From the NCBI GenBank assembly GCA_000413015.1, contig KE332516.1, positions 505,846 to 569,845 of the forward strand: a stretch of DNA of 64,000 bases, read 5' to 3'. Origin of the DNA: Treponema socranskii subsp. paredis ATCC 35535 (GTDB lineage: Bacteria > Spirochaetota > Spirochaetia > Treponematales > Treponemataceae). Below the pieces are notes generated by a model. The model saw only the letters and a list, made by a program, of their open reading frames with translations, had not been told where the DNA came from and ran no database searches. A program made the translations under genes and the position numbers. Shown here one piece after another: positions 53,792 to 62,672 of the stretch; the first letter of the stretch is position 1, and the number at the start of each line of letters is the position of its first letter.

Positions 53792-55021
53792 TCAAATAAA
53801 ATGCTGTACCGAATGATGCTCTATCATGTGCGTTTTGACGCCGACGATATAGCTTCCGAACATTGCGCTTAAAACGTCGAAAGCTGCGGCAAACGAACAG
53901 AGGATCGGCGCGACGGGACGCAAAAGGAGATAGCCCGTTTCAAAGCCGCGGCCGTAAAGCGTGCACAGCACCGTAAGCGCGATAAAGGGGCCGCCTGCAG
54001 GAAGCCCTCCGAGCAAAAACGATAAGCCGATCGACATGCAGTAAATCCACAGGATATTGCTTACGGGAATAGACATGTATGCGTATGACCGCCAGATGAC
54101 GACAAAGCCTACCGTCACGATGAGCGCCGCGCCTCCCCGCGCAAAAATCGAAAAGAGCGGATATGCGATACCGTTGATCCTGCGCCTGATGCCGAGGCTT
54201 TCTTTACCCGCTCTCATGTTTATCGGCAGCACGAAGTTCGTATCGCCGCTGAAAAACGCGGTGATAATCGAACAGAGGCTCGCATAGAGCACGCGGTACG
54301 GGTGCGGATCGTGACAAATATAATGCAAGAGCAGGGGATAGATGCCTCCGGCGACGAGTATGAATATGCCGAACAGGAGGAGGATGAGCGGAACGAAAGT
54401 GCCGCCTGTGACGACCGTGCGGAATTGTATCGCCCAGCTGCACATGACGGCTATCATGCCGACCGAAAGAACTTCGGTAAAGAGCGTTACGATATTGTAG
54501 CAGAGTTTCGAAAGCGCATCGGTAATCGTCACGATCGGACGAAACGCCGCCTGATCGCCGGTACACGCGCCGCCTGAAAAACACGCGAACAAAAATGCGG
54601 GAAACAAAAAGGTACCGTTTATGAGCGTTTCGAATGCGGACGACGGAAAGAGAGCGCGTATCAAATCGTTTATGTTGAGGGAAGCGGCTTCGGCGGCTTT
54701 ATCCGCAGTGATGGGAATGCGCGGCAGACGGATCGCTAAAATCGCAACAAGTCCTATAAAGGTCAAAAGCAATGCCGAAGCGACGGTTACGGCTGCCGTC
54801 CACATGCCGGTTTTTAAAATCATCTTCGATTCGCGCAATTTGTTGACCGCCGTCATCGCGGTAAAAAAAATAAGCGGCACGACGATATATCTGCCGAATC
54901 TGACAATCACTTCCGTAATAAAAGCGAGCGCGGAAGACGCCGCTTCCGAAGTCGACGGCACGGCAAACGAAAGCGCGGCGCCGAGCAGCGCTCCGATCAA
55001 ATACTTGAGCCAAAGTTTCAT
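53792..55021 (-). CDS. Dicarboxylate/amino acid:cation symporter (DAACS family)
   Basis: 409 residues, about eight to ten membrane helices plus re-entrant loops. Family features: IVVPLIFFTAMTAVNKLRES near the N-terminus, FFSGDTNFVLPINMRAG in place of the usual Ser-rich STxTLP hairpin, and GLPAGGPFIALTVLCTLYGRG in the second half. Likely imports acidic or neutral amino acids or dicarboxylates with Na+ or H+. ATG at 55021 lies 6 nt after a TATACT box, so upstream in-frame starts are rejected. Confidence 0.85.
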   Translation of the reverse strand: MKLWLKYLIGALLGAALSFAVPSTSEAASSALAFITEVIVRFGRYIVVPLIFFTAMTAVNKLRESKMILKTGMWTAAVTVASALLLTFIGLVAILAIRLPRIPITADKAAEAASLNINDLIRALFPSSAFETLINGTFLFPAFLFACFSGGACTGDQAAFRPIVTITDALSKLCYNIVTLFTEVLSVGMIAVMCSWAIQFRTVVTGGTFVPLILLLFGIFILVAGGIYPLLLHYICHDPHPYRVLYASLCSIITAFFSGDTNFVLPINMRAGKESLGIRRRINGIAYPLFSIFARGGAALIVTVGFVVIWRSYAYMSIPVSNILWIYCMSIGLSFLLGGLPAGGPFIALTVLCTLYGRGFETGYLLLRPVAPILCSFAAAFDVLSAMFGSYIVGVKTHMIEHHSVQHFI

Positions 55022-55027
55022 AGTGCC

Positions 55028-55057
55028 AGTATAGCACAGCGCCCGCACTTCGTACAA
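55028..55057 (-). promoter_or_regulatory. Promoter of the symporter gene, leaderless geometry
   Basis: Minus strand TTGTAC (55052-55057), 18-nt spacer, TATACT (55028-55033), 6 nt to the ATG. Confidence 0.65.
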
Positions 55058-55082
55058 TCGCACGCACACCGTACGTTGCCGT

Positions 55083-55197
55083 TCCGGCCTATGCCCGCGT
55101 GGAGCGCCGCGAAGCGTTCCCGCCGCATTAAAGAAAATATTGAGGCGGCGGGAATGAGGGTTACCGAAGCGCGGAAGGCGGGATGGCAAAACGGCGT
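55083..55197 (+). repeat. Dispersed GC-rich intergenic repeat, family A copy 4
   Basis: Opposite orientation to the other copies; ends GGAAGGCGGGATGGCAAAA. Open in frame with the next gene, which can mislead start calls. Confidence 0.65.
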
Positions 55198-55272
55198 CAT
55201 CCGAAATATCGGTTGGAACGACATCAAGCGGATATATGCGAACGACGACTTTTTATTTGCGCAACAGTATGT

Positions 55273-55278
55273 TATAGT
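55273..55278 (+). promoter_or_regulatory. -10 box, leaderless geometry
   Basis: TATAGT ends 7 nt before the ATG at 55286; -35 poor (TTTTTA). Confidence 0.4.
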
Positions 55279-55285
55279 ATCGTGT

Positions 55286-56023
55286 ATGGAAAAGACAATT
55301 TTGATTGCGGGAAAAGATTTGCCCTACGGCGGAGACTTTGCCGACGGCATGGCGCTCGCAGGATACAATGTCGTCGTGACGGGCAACCCGGAAAGCGACA
55401 GCGCTTCCGTTACGGCGGGCGATATCGTCATCGCATCGTGGAACAGACCTTCTTCCGTTTCCGCCCGTTCTCTCGTGCTGCAGGCGGAAAACACATTTAC
55501 CGTCATCGATGAAACGGTGCTTTATTTCGACGCCGCGGTATACGCGCAGCAGTTTACGGCGCTTTCGCCCGAAGAATGTACGCGCGCGATCGACACGATG
55601 ATTGCGGGTTATCACTATTTGACGATGGAAATTTTGAACCGCATCGAACAGCGCAAAGCAAACGGCAAACTTATATATATCGTGCGCCATCATCCGAATA
55701 TGGCCGACGTCATACGTTCTTCGGCGCTTCGGAGCAGTACCGCGTCCGCCGCAGGTCCCTTTGTCAGCAGCGCCGAAGCCGCATTTGCCGCCTTTGCCGA
55801 AAATATCGCGGCTTATGCCGGAGACAAGCAAAACGTTTCGGTCGTACTCGTCTCTTGCGACGTCCAAAATGAAACGGCCGAAAAAGACGGTTCTCTCGCA
55901 TCGTGGCTTGCAGATTATCTCGCCTCTCTGGATGAAGCGAAAAACAAGCGCAGCGCAAAGCAGTCGCTTTCTTGGATAAAAGCCGGCTCGAAGGGACCGG
56001 GACTGTTGTCGCGCTTTATGTAG
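55286..56023 (+). CDS. Rossmann-like conserved protein of unknown function
   Basis: 245 residues starting MEKTILIAGKDLPYGGDFADG, a beta-strand and Gly-turn that looks like a dinucleotide-binding or SDR-like start, then VVVTGNPES and GDIVIASWNRPS. No catalytic Tyr-Lys pair is evident, so I do not call an enzyme. The long in-frame extension upstream is family-A repeat, not protein. Its stop is 18 nt before the first gene of the AT-rich island, whose Shine-Dalgarno it nearly touches. Confidence 0.75.
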   Translation: MEKTILIAGKDLPYGGDFADGMALAGYNVVVTGNPESDSASVTAGDIVIASWNRPSSVSARSLVLQAENTFTVIDETVLYFDAAVYAQQFTALSPEECTRAIDTMIAGYHYLTMEILNRIEQRKANGKLIYIVRHHPNMADVIRSSALRSSTASAAGPFVSSAEAAFAAFAENIAAYAGDKQNVSVVLVSCDVQNETAEKDGSLASWLADYLASLDEAKNKRSAKQSLSWIKAGSKGPGLLSRFM

Positions 56024-56041
56024 GAAAGGAAAGAACGGATT

Positions 56042-56518
56042 ATGATAAAAAGAAATATTTTTTTATTTTCCGTATTATTATTTTTCCGTCCAATGTTCCC
56101 GGATAATACACAAACTCTTTCGTTTTTTCCTATTGCGAAATACCAAGTCAATGATATTAAAATTGATGATATAAATTCATTAGATTTAACTTATTGGATT
56201 AAAGAAAACCCGTTTACCGAATTAGAACATGCTAAATCAAATATAGAAACAAACAAGGAATTTATATTTCTTTCCGGCTCTAAATTTATTGTAATCAATA
56301 CTATGTGGAGTGCAACATATTTAGAAGGAAGTGAGGAATATATATTTGACAGCAGCTTACTTGGAGTAGACGGTGAGTATTTTTACGAGGTAAATAACGA
56401 TGATAATATTGAAAATAATTATTTCATTATCAGAATTATAAATAATAAATTATTTGTATATGATAAAATAACAGAAAAGGAATCTATTTATATTTGTGTT
56501 AATAAAGCTCTACGGTAA
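56042..56518 (+). CDS. Secreted protein of unknown function, AT-rich island gene 1
   Basis: 158 residues. Signal peptide (FLFSVLLFFRPMFPDN), then a mostly beta extracytoplasmic domain rich in Asn, Ile and Lys. Base composition drops abruptly from the neighbours, so it looks transferred. AAGGAAAG precedes the ATG. No family recognised; small secreted proteins of this sort are often immunity or inhibitor proteins, but nothing here proves that. Confidence 0.7.
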   Translation: MIKRNIFLFSVLLFFRPMFPDNTQTLSFFPIAKYQVNDIKIDDINSLDLTYWIKENPFTELEHAKSNIETNKEFIFLSGSKFIVINTMWSATYLEGSEEYIFDSSLLGVDGEYFYEVNNDDNIENNYFIIRIINNKLFVYDKITEKESIYICVNKALR

Positions 56519-56543
56519 GTCCTCTCTTTTTTTAGGTACCCCA

Positions 56544-56594
56544 CATCCTGTGTTTTCCACTCCAGCGAAAGCGCCGGATGTTAGTCCTACAAAG
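56544..56594 (+). repeat. attC-like hairpin repeat, copy 1
   Basis: ACATCC...GGATGT stem followed by TAGTCCTACAAA; GC-rich insert in the AT-rich island, just after gene 1. Shares its last 20 nt (CCGGATGTTAGTCCTACAAA) with 58830-58880. Confidence 0.75.
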
Positions 56595-56642
56595 GTCATA
56601 AGAAATCTTCGGTATTGATATAAAGAAATAAAGGAATGATAT

Positions 56643-56924
56643 ATGAAAAAGAGCATTGATTCTAAATTATTTATCGGTGTTATAGCAATAGGTATTGTTG
56701 ATATTATATTGTTTATATTTTTTTCTATGGGATGTTCATTGGATTCTTATATGTTAATTCCTTTTGTATTTATACCCGGTGGTATTATTGCATTTGTTTT
56801 TAATAATATGATAAATAAAGTATCGTATACTGCATATAATAACTATGATAAATATTTTTATGTTCTGCTGTTTGTCGTAATTATTATACTGATAGTATTA
56901 ATTGTCGTTTGTGCGAGAAGATGA
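56643..56924 (+). CDS. Small membrane protein, AT-rich island gene 2
   Basis: 93 residues, three hydrophobic helices (about 8-30, 36-55, 72-91) and almost no soluble part. Low-GC codon use. No family recognised. Ends 8 nt before gene 3. Confidence 0.65.
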   Translation: MKKSIDSKLFIGVIAIGIVDIILFIFFSMGCSLDSYMLIPFVFIPGGIIAFVFNNMINKVSYTAYNNYDKYFYVLLFVVIIILIVLIVVCARR

Positions 56925-56932
56925 TATAAATT

Positions 56933-57685
56933 ATGACGATTTCAGCCGGGCGAAATAAGCTTCCTCAAAAAATAAAATATATAATCCTTATAATTCTGAC
57001 AAGTCTCGCTACCTTATTTTTTGAGAGGGTAATTGAAGTAATACGAACATTTAATCCGTATTATGATACGGAAAAGATTATTGAGCATGCGATAGACTTT
57101 ATTGTGAATGGTAAATTCAGAAATTCTTCTGATGACATAATTTTTACAACAAAAGTTAACGGAAACATTGCTTTACTGGAAAACATGTATTATGTTGAAA
57201 AAAGAGTGGAATATGAAGAATTTGCTCAAATAAATTATATTTCCCCATATTCTATTGATGACGAATCATTGCATAATGCATTTTTAGATTTGCAGGCTAG
57301 ATTCAAATGGGATATATGGGATGAACAAAAATTTTTTTATACACGCCTTCGTGAAGCTTTCCGAAAAAAGAGTTTGAAAAACTATAGGGCAGAATTTGGA
57401 AGTATTCTTCTTGAAGAATTATCTGAGGATAAATCTTTTTATGTAATTTGCACTAATTTTTATAAAGAAAAAAATCCGGACAGAAATTATTATATGATTC
57501 AGATATATATGCAGAACAAAGATGATTTTGTATATATGAGTCATTTTGATTGGGGAGAATTGGTTGGAAGGTACGACGAAAAAGATTTAACAAATAAATT
57601 CAAGGTACAGTTTGATAACTATTTTGCAGATAAGGATGCATTACAAAAAGCAGATATCGAATCGGATTCAGGAAGCAAAAAATGA
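56933..57685 (+). CDS. Single-span membrane protein, AT-rich island gene 3
   Basis: 250 residues. One N-terminal membrane helix (about 14-30), then a ~215-residue domain with predicted helices and strands (FNPYYDTEKIIEHAIDFIVNG, FKWDIWDEQKFFYTRLREAF, SFYVICTNFYKEKNPDRNYY). No motif recognised. Overlaps the start of gene 4 by 4 nt (ATGA), so genes 3 and 4 are coupled. Confidence 0.7.
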   Translation: MTISAGRNKLPQKIKYIILIILTSLATLFFERVIEVIRTFNPYYDTEKIIEHAIDFIVNGKFRNSSDDIIFTTKVNGNIALLENMYYVEKRVEYEEFAQINYISPYSIDDESLHNAFLDLQARFKWDIWDEQKFFYTRLREAFRKKSLKNYRAEFGSILLEELSEDKSFYVICTNFYKEKNPDRNYYMIQIYMQNKDDFVYMSHFDWGELVGRYDEKDLTNKFKVQFDNYFADKDALQKADIESDSGSKK

Positions 57686-58014
57686 AAATGAATAAACCAT
57701 TAACTGTTTTTGTTATAAGTATATCTTTGCTTAGTTGTAAAAGTTCTAATATAGTGAAAATCGATCTTCTAACTGATTTTAATAATGTTTTTATGAACGA
57801 TTTGATAACTCTCTATGCCGGGAGTTATAATGCAGACACAGGAAATATAACTATTTCTAAAGATAACCTTGTTTCGCTTGAGCGGCAGCTGAAAGCATGT
57901 ATCGAAGCAGGATTGTTTAACACAAACAATTATCTCGAATGTAAAGAAAAAAATATTGATTATTTATATTCGTTTTTTGAAATTGAACAAGGTAATATTA
58001 TGTATAATAGGTGA
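57682..58014 (+). CDS. Small lipoprotein, AT-rich island gene 4
   Basis: 110 residues. Leader with lipobox LLSC at about residues 16-19, then a helical domain (SLERQLKACIEAGLFNTNN). Coupled to gene 3 by ATGA. No family recognised. Confidence 0.7.
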   Translation: MKMNKPLTVFVISISLLSCKSSNIVKIDLLTDFNNVFMNDLITLYAGSYNADTGNITISKDNLVSLERQLKACIEAGLFNTNNYLECKEKNIDYLYSFFEIEQGNIMYNR

Positions 58015-58054
58015 ACAAAGTATATCCTACTGTGCTAGCGGAGATAAACAATCA

Positions 58055-58273
58055 ATGAAAAAAATAATATTTATAAGAAATTTGATGATTGTGGTTTATC
58101 CTATACTTTTTATTTTTCTATTTTATAAGTTTCCTTTTCTAAGGGATATATTGGATAGGTTGATAAAAAATTTTCAAGATAAAGCCAATGCTTTAATTTC
58201 GTTTATGTTTTTATTTATATTTATTCCGGAAATTGTAGTATTATTGAGTACAAATTACTTCTTTAGGGATTAG
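58055..58273 (+). CDS. Small two-span membrane protein, AT-rich island gene 5
   Basis: 72 residues: MKKIIFIRN, one helix (about 9-26), a charged loop (RDILDRLIKNFQDKAN), a second helix and a short tail. The start at 58055 has GGAG 12 nt upstream in a TAGCGGAG context that is repeated before gene 6. Longer in-frame starts would overlap gene 4. Confidence 0.6.
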   Translation: MKKIIFIRNLMIVVYPILFIFLFYKFPFLRDILDRLIKNFQDKANALISFMFLFIFIPEIVVLLSTNYFFRD

Positions 58274-58336
58274 TAAATATTTTTACAAGCGGGAGCGGAA
58301 CTGTTGGGTATACCCATTTAGCGGAGGAGATAAAGA

Positions 58337-58783
58337 ATGAAAAAGATAATTTTTTCGTTTTTAATAGCCGTAGAAACAATAATTATATTTTTATTTATTG
58401 TAATACAAAATAAAAATAGTATTGTTAATAAGCAAGATTTTTATGAATTCAAATTAGATAATGGCTGTACAGGGGATATTTTCTTTGATGATGATGATAG
58501 GAACAAACTTTGTGGCTTATCCTTTACCGATATAGAAAATCATCATTTCAATATACTTTTGAATAATGAGCAAATATGTTCCTTTAATATTGGGAGTAGT
58601 GATTTCAGTACTCATGCGATGAAATATGAAAATGATACTGATAGATTTATAATACACTCAGATGATATTGAAGGCAAAAATATTATTTATGCAATAAAAT
58701 ATTCGGATATACCGCAGATAATTGGCGGTAAAGATTTTTTTGCTAACGGAATAGTCATTCAAGCAGAGGAGCCAGTAAAATAA
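58337..58783 (+). CDS. Membrane-anchored protein, AT-rich island gene 6
   Basis: 148 residues. N-terminal signal anchor (IFSFLIAVETIIIFLFIVIQ), then an extracytoplasmic, beta-rich domain with an acidic patch (DIFFDDDDRNK). GGAGGAG 9 nt upstream of the ATG, in the same TAGCGGAG leader as gene 5. No family recognised. Confidence 0.68.
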   Translation: MKKIIFSFLIAVETIIIFLFIVIQNKNSIVNKQDFYEFKLDNGCTGDIFFDDDDRNKLCGLSFTDIENHHFNILLNNEQICSFNIGSSDFSTHAMKYENDTDRFIIHSDDIEGKNIIYAIKYSDIPQIIGGKDFFANGIVIQAEEPVK

Positions 58784-58829
58784 AAGCTTACTATAAATTT
58801 TGATTGCTGTATAGTAATTTTGATACACT

Positions 58830-58880
58830 ACATCCAGCGTTTCTCGCGTTGCGAAAGGTACCGGATGTTAGTCCTACAAA
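58830..58880 (+). repeat. attC-like hairpin repeat, copy 2
   Basis: ACTACATCC ... GGATGTTAGTCC imperfect inverted repeat with one unpaired base, GC-rich centre, after gene 6. Bounds the island's five-gene block with copy 1. Confidence 0.75.
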
Positions 58881-59238
58881 TAGGAATATGTATGACTGCG
58901 GCAGAAAATGCCCGAATTTCGGGCGTTTTCCGAAGTAAAAAGCGGATTTCGGAGCGGCCGGACACCCGAGGCAAGTTTACGAAGCGAACAAAGTCATCGA
59001 TTTCGGCATTCGCAGCGAGTTTGCGGAGCGAACGAAGTCATCGATACCCCCTTTTGCACCGCCGGTACCTTTTTCGAAACTCACCGCTCATCTTATTAAT
59101 TATAAATTTGTTATAATTTTTTTTGACAAATGAATATTTATGTGATACGATTATATTTTATGAATGCTTTCAGCCGTTTTATAACAAAAAGTACGGCCGC
59201 TAAGCTGCTTAATGCGTAAAAAAAATGGAGGATCACAC
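58881..59238 (+). other. Gap with terminator, short direct repeats and promoter; no gene seen
   Basis: GCCCGAATTTCGGGC-GTTTT terminator at 58910-58928. GCGAAC(A/G)AAGTCATCGAT occurs twice (58984-59001, 59028-59045). Promoter TTGACA (59123-59128), 17-nt spacer, TACGAT (59146-59151), before the binding-protein gene. Confidence 0.6.
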
Positions 59239-60753
59239 ATGAAAAGGATTGTCGGTTTTATTGTATTGGCATCGCTTTTTTTGGCTTCCTGCGGAAAGCC
59301 GAATGCGAAAAAAAGCGGGGGAACTGCGGGGACAGGCCACAAGGAAGAGCTGATCATCGGTTCTGCTGTCGATATCAATAATCTCAATCTTCAAAAACAG
59401 GCCGATCAGATCAACAACATCTGTTTGAAATTGACACATCAGGGGCTTTTTCAGCTTGACAAAGAAAACCGCCGCATCCCCTGCCTCGCAACCGAAGCGA
59501 AATGGATCGACGATCATACGATCGACATCACTCTGGTTCGCAACGCCTGCTTTTCGGACGGAACGCCGCTGACGGCAAAGGACGTCAAGTTTACGTACGA
59601 CATGGCGCTCACCAATCCCGTCGGCTCGAATCTTACCGGTCTCACTTCGACCGATGTCGTCGACGACTACACCGTACGGATGCACATGAGCGATTATTCA
59701 AATGATTTTCTAATGAATCTCACATTCATTCCGTTCGGCATCCAGTCGAAGGCCGCCTACGACAGCGGTATGAAAGAGCCGTGGCTCATCGGCTCCGGTC
59801 AATATATATTCGATAAATGGGTTGAAGGCGAATATTCGACCTTCGTCAAAAATGAAAAATACTGGGGCGACAATCCGGGAATCGCAGAACGCATTACGTT
59901 CAGACCGCTGCTCGAATCTTCAAGCCGCGTCATTGCACTGCAAAACGGTGAAATCGATGTCTGTATCGATCCTCCCATAAACGAACTCGATATTCTCAAA
60001 CAATCGCCGAACATCACCGTCCACGAACAGGCAGGTACGCGGCTTTTCTATTTCGGCGTCAACTGCACGAAAAAGCCCTTCGACAATCAAAAAGTTCGCC
60101 AGGCGATCGCGTGCGCAATCGACCGCGAATCCGTCATGCAGGCGGCGGTCAAAGGCAAAGGAACGCCGCAGACGACCATACTGAACCGCGGTCTGTGGGG
60201 ATTTTACGACGATATGCCGGGCTTCGGCTACGATGTCGAACGCGCGAAAAAACTGCTTGCGGAAGCGGGTTTTGCAAACGGATTCAATACGACGCTTACG
60301 ATCGCGAACTCTTCGCCGTATATGTCCATCGCGCAGGTCATCCAGTATAACCTGAAAGTGATCGGCATAAACGCGGAAATCAAAACGATGGAAGACGCGA
60401 CGCTCAAAGCGACGTGCAAAGCCGGAACGCAGGATATGTTCCTGTGGAGATGGAATGAGACGATCCGCCCGGACTGCGTATACCGCGATCTCTTCTACAC
60501 CGGAAGCGGCTCGAACTTCCATCACTATTCGGACAAAGCGGCGGACGTTCTCGTCGATAAAGTACTCAAAGACAAAGACGCCGATCAGAGAGCGGTCGAC
60601 AGCAAAGAGCTGCAAACCTATCTCGTGAATGCTTGTCCGCAGGTTCCGCTCTATATTGCAAACCTCGTCATTGCTTATAATAAAAATCTTGTTATGTCCT
60701 TCTTCCGCTCGGGCGGCGACCACGAATGGTTTAACGCTTATATAAAACAGTAA
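59239..60753 (+). CDS. Peptide ABC transporter substrate-binding lipoprotein (family 5)
   Basis: 504 residues. Lipobox LASC at about 15-18. SBP_bac_5 domain: LKLTHQGLFQLDKENRRIPC, DITLVRNACFSDGTPLTAKDV, DNQKVRQAIACAIDRESVMQ and DMFLWRWNETIRPDCVYRD. Delivers peptides or related solutes to the permeases downstream. GGAGG lies 8 nt before the ATG; a six- to nine-codon upstream start has no Shine-Dalgarno. First gene of the dpp/opp-type operon. Confidence 0.93.
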   Translation: MKRIVGFIVLASLFLASCGKPNAKKSGGTAGTGHKEELIIGSAVDINNLNLQKQADQINNICLKLTHQGLFQLDKENRRIPCLATEAKWIDDHTIDITLVRNACFSDGTPLTAKDVKFTYDMALTNPVGSNLTGLTSTDVVDDYTVRMHMSDYSNDFLMNLTFIPFGIQSKAAYDSGMKEPWLIGSGQYIFDKWVEGEYSTFVKNEKYWGDNPGIAERITFRPLLESSSRVIALQNGEIDVCIDPPINELDILKQSPNITVHEQAGTRLFYFGVNCTKKPFDNQKVRQAIACAIDRESVMQAAVKGKGTPQTTILNRGLWGFYDDMPGFGYDVERAKKLLAEAGFANGFNTTLTIANSSPYMSIAQVIQYNLKVIGINAEIKTMEDATLKATCKAGTQDMFLWRWNETIRPDCVYRDLFYTGSGSNFHHYSDKAADVLVDKVLKDKDADQRAVDSKELQTYLVNACPQVPLYIANLVIAYNKNLVMSFFRSGGDHEWFNAYIKQ

Positions 60754-60771
60754 TTTTCATTACCGCTTTCA

Positions 60772-60805
60772 GACGACACCTCCGGCAAAATCCGCGGGTG
60801 TCGTC
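60772..60805 (+). terminator. Hairpin between binding protein and permease genes
   Basis: 9-bp stem GACGACACC / GGTGTCGTC with only a short T-rich tail. Probably attenuates transcription so the binding protein is made in excess. Confidence 0.6.
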
Positions 60806-60836
60806 ATTCTTATTCATACAGACGGAGTATTTTGGA

Positions 60837-61772
60837 ATGCTGAAATATATTATAAAAAGAATTCTCCTCATGTTTCCCGCAATTTTGGCAACTTCTTTTA
60901 TTATTTATTTTGCCATGAATATGACGGGCGGAGATCCCGCGCTCACGATCGCTCCCGAAAATGCAACAGAAGCGCAGCTCGATCAGATCCGGACGGAGCT
61001 CGGCTTAAAAGATCCGCTCATCGTCCGCTACGGAAAATATATGCTCGGTATATGCAAAGGGGATTTGGGAAAGAGCTATGTTACGAAAAAAGACGTATTC
61101 AAAACGTACATGGAGCGTTTGCCGAATACGCTTCAACTCGCGTTTTCCGCGGTTTTAATCGCAACGCTGCTCGCCGTTCCTCTGGGGATTTATACCGCCA
61201 TTCATCAAAATACGTGGAAAGACACGGGCGGTATGGTCTTCGCTTTATTCGGCGTTTCGATGCCGAATTTCTGGCTCGCGCTCATGCTCATCCTTTTGTT
61301 TTCCGTCCGCCTGCAATGGTTTCCTTCCGGAGGTAAAGGCGGACTCAATACTTTGATACTGCCTGCCGTCACCGTCGGTTTGGGTTTCGCCGCGCTCATT
61401 ACCAGAACGACGAGAAGCGCCATGCTCGACGTTATCCGTCAGGATTATATGACGACAGCCCGCGCAAAAGGTGCCGGTGAAAAAAACGTCATCTTTCAGC
61501 ACGGTTTGCGCAACGCCCTCATCCCGATCATCACGGTTATCGGTATGCAGCTTTCAAATGCGCTCACCGGTTCCGTTCTCGCGGAAACGGTATTTTCATG
61601 GCCGGGTATAGGCCGCTTGATCGTGGATTCCATTTCCAAACGCGACACGCCAATGGTCACCGGGGCAATCATCATGTCGTGCGTACTCATGGTCGTAGTA
61701 AACCTCGTCATCGATCTTATCTACGCTTTTTTCGATCCGCGCATCAAAGCTCAGTACGCTAAAAAGGGATAA
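60837..61772 (+). CDS. Peptide ABC transporter permease (DppB/OppB-like)
   Basis: 311 residues, six membrane helices. N-terminal TM with YIIKRILLMFPAILATSFIIY, then the DppB extracytoplasmic loop (TELGLKDPLIVRYGKYM) and the coupling EAA loop (TTARAKGAGEKNVIFQHGLRNALIP). Ends with VFSWPGIGRLIVDSISKRDTPM. Start at 60837 preferred because the family begins MLKYI and GGAG lies upstream. Pairs with the next permease. Confidence 0.93.
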   Translation: MLKYIIKRILLMFPAILATSFIIYFAMNMTGGDPALTIAPENATEAQLDQIRTELGLKDPLIVRYGKYMLGICKGDLGKSYVTKKDVFKTYMERLPNTLQLAFSAVLIATLLAVPLGIYTAIHQNTWKDTGGMVFALFGVSMPNFWLALMLILLFSVRLQWFPSGGKGGLNTLILPAVTVGLGFAALITRTTRSAMLDVIRQDYMTTARAKGAGEKNVIFQHGLRNALIPIITVIGMQLSNALTGSVLAETVFSWPGIGRLIVDSISKRDTPMVTGAIIMSCVLMVVVNLVIDLIYAFFDPRIKAQYAKKG

Positions 61773-61776
61773 CAAT

Positions 61777-62658
61777 ATGTCAATCGATAAAAAAAAGGAA
61801 ACGGTAAAAAGCCGCTCGCTTTTGCAGCAGACATGGCATCGCCTTTTGAAAAACAAAGGTGCCGTCATAGGAATGATATTTTTGATCGCCCTCGTCGCAG
61901 TCTCCTTTGCCGCCGGTTATATCTACGATTACGATAACGATATCATCGCTATCAACGTCAACAATGCCCTCCAAAAACCGTCGATACAGCACTGGTTCGG
62001 CACCGACAATTTGGGAAGAGACATCTTTGCGCGCATTCTCTACGGCGCACGCTATTCTCTTATGATCGGTGTCGGAGCCGTCTCCATAGGCTTAGTCATC
62101 GGAATTACGCTCGGAGCGATCGCGGGTTTTTACGGCGGTATGATCGATCAGATCATCATGCGCATCGTCGACGTTTTTTATTCGATTCCGAATATCATGA
62201 TCGCAGTCGTCATCGTGTCTCTGCTCGGAACGAGTACGGTAAATCTTTTGATCGCGCTGTGCTTTACGTGTGCAACGAGCTTTACGCGAATCGCGCGGGC
62301 AGCCGTCATGACGATCCGAGATCAGCAGTATGTCGAAGCCGCATACGAACTCGGTCTTCCGACGTGGAAAATCATTATCAAACATATTTTGCCGAATTGT
62401 CTTTCGCCGATAATCGTTCAGGTAACTTTGCTCATCGGCACGACGATCATCGCCGCATCTTCGCTTTCGTTTCTCGGAATCGGAGTGCCCTCTCCCGCTC
62501 CCGAATGGGGTGCGATGCTTTCCGAAGGACGCAAATACGTGCGGGTTGCAGGCTATATGTGCGTAACGCCGGGCATCGCGATAATGCTTACCGTTTTGGC
62601 CTTGAATCTTTTGGGCGACGGCTTGCGCGATGCGCTTGATCCGAAAATGAAAAAATAA
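61777..62658 (+). CDS. Peptide ABC transporter permease (DppC/OppC-like)
   Basis: 293 residues. DppC-type cytoplasmic start ([18 protein letters not shown]), the [24 protein letters not shown] motif, coupling loop [23 protein letters not shown] and [17 protein letters not shown]. Four nt after the DppB-like gene. Codons 9-15 contain the 20-nt sequence CGGTAAAAAGCCGCTCGCTT also found inside the 33-bp repeats around higBA. Confidence 0.94.
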   Translation: MSIDKKKETVKSRSLLQQTWHRLLKNKGAVIGMIFLIALVAVSFAAGYIYDYDNDIIAINVNNALQKPSIQHWFGTDNLGRDIFARILYGARYSLMIGVGAVSIGLVIGITLGAIAGFYGGMIDQIIMRIVDVFYSIPNIMIAVVIVSLLGTSTVNLLIALCFTCATSFTRIARAAVMTIRDQQYVEAAYELGLPTWKIIIKHILPNCLSPIIVQVTLLIGTTIIAASSLSFLGIGVPSPAPEWGAMLSEGRKYVRVAGYMCVTPGIAIMLTVLALNLLGDGLRDALDPKMKK

Positions 62659-62672
62659 TACGAGTAAAAACT

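Noticed and set aside
55076..55285. N-terminal extension of the 55286 protein
   Set aside because: It is a translated family-A repeat, and a -10 box sits between it and the ATG at 55286.
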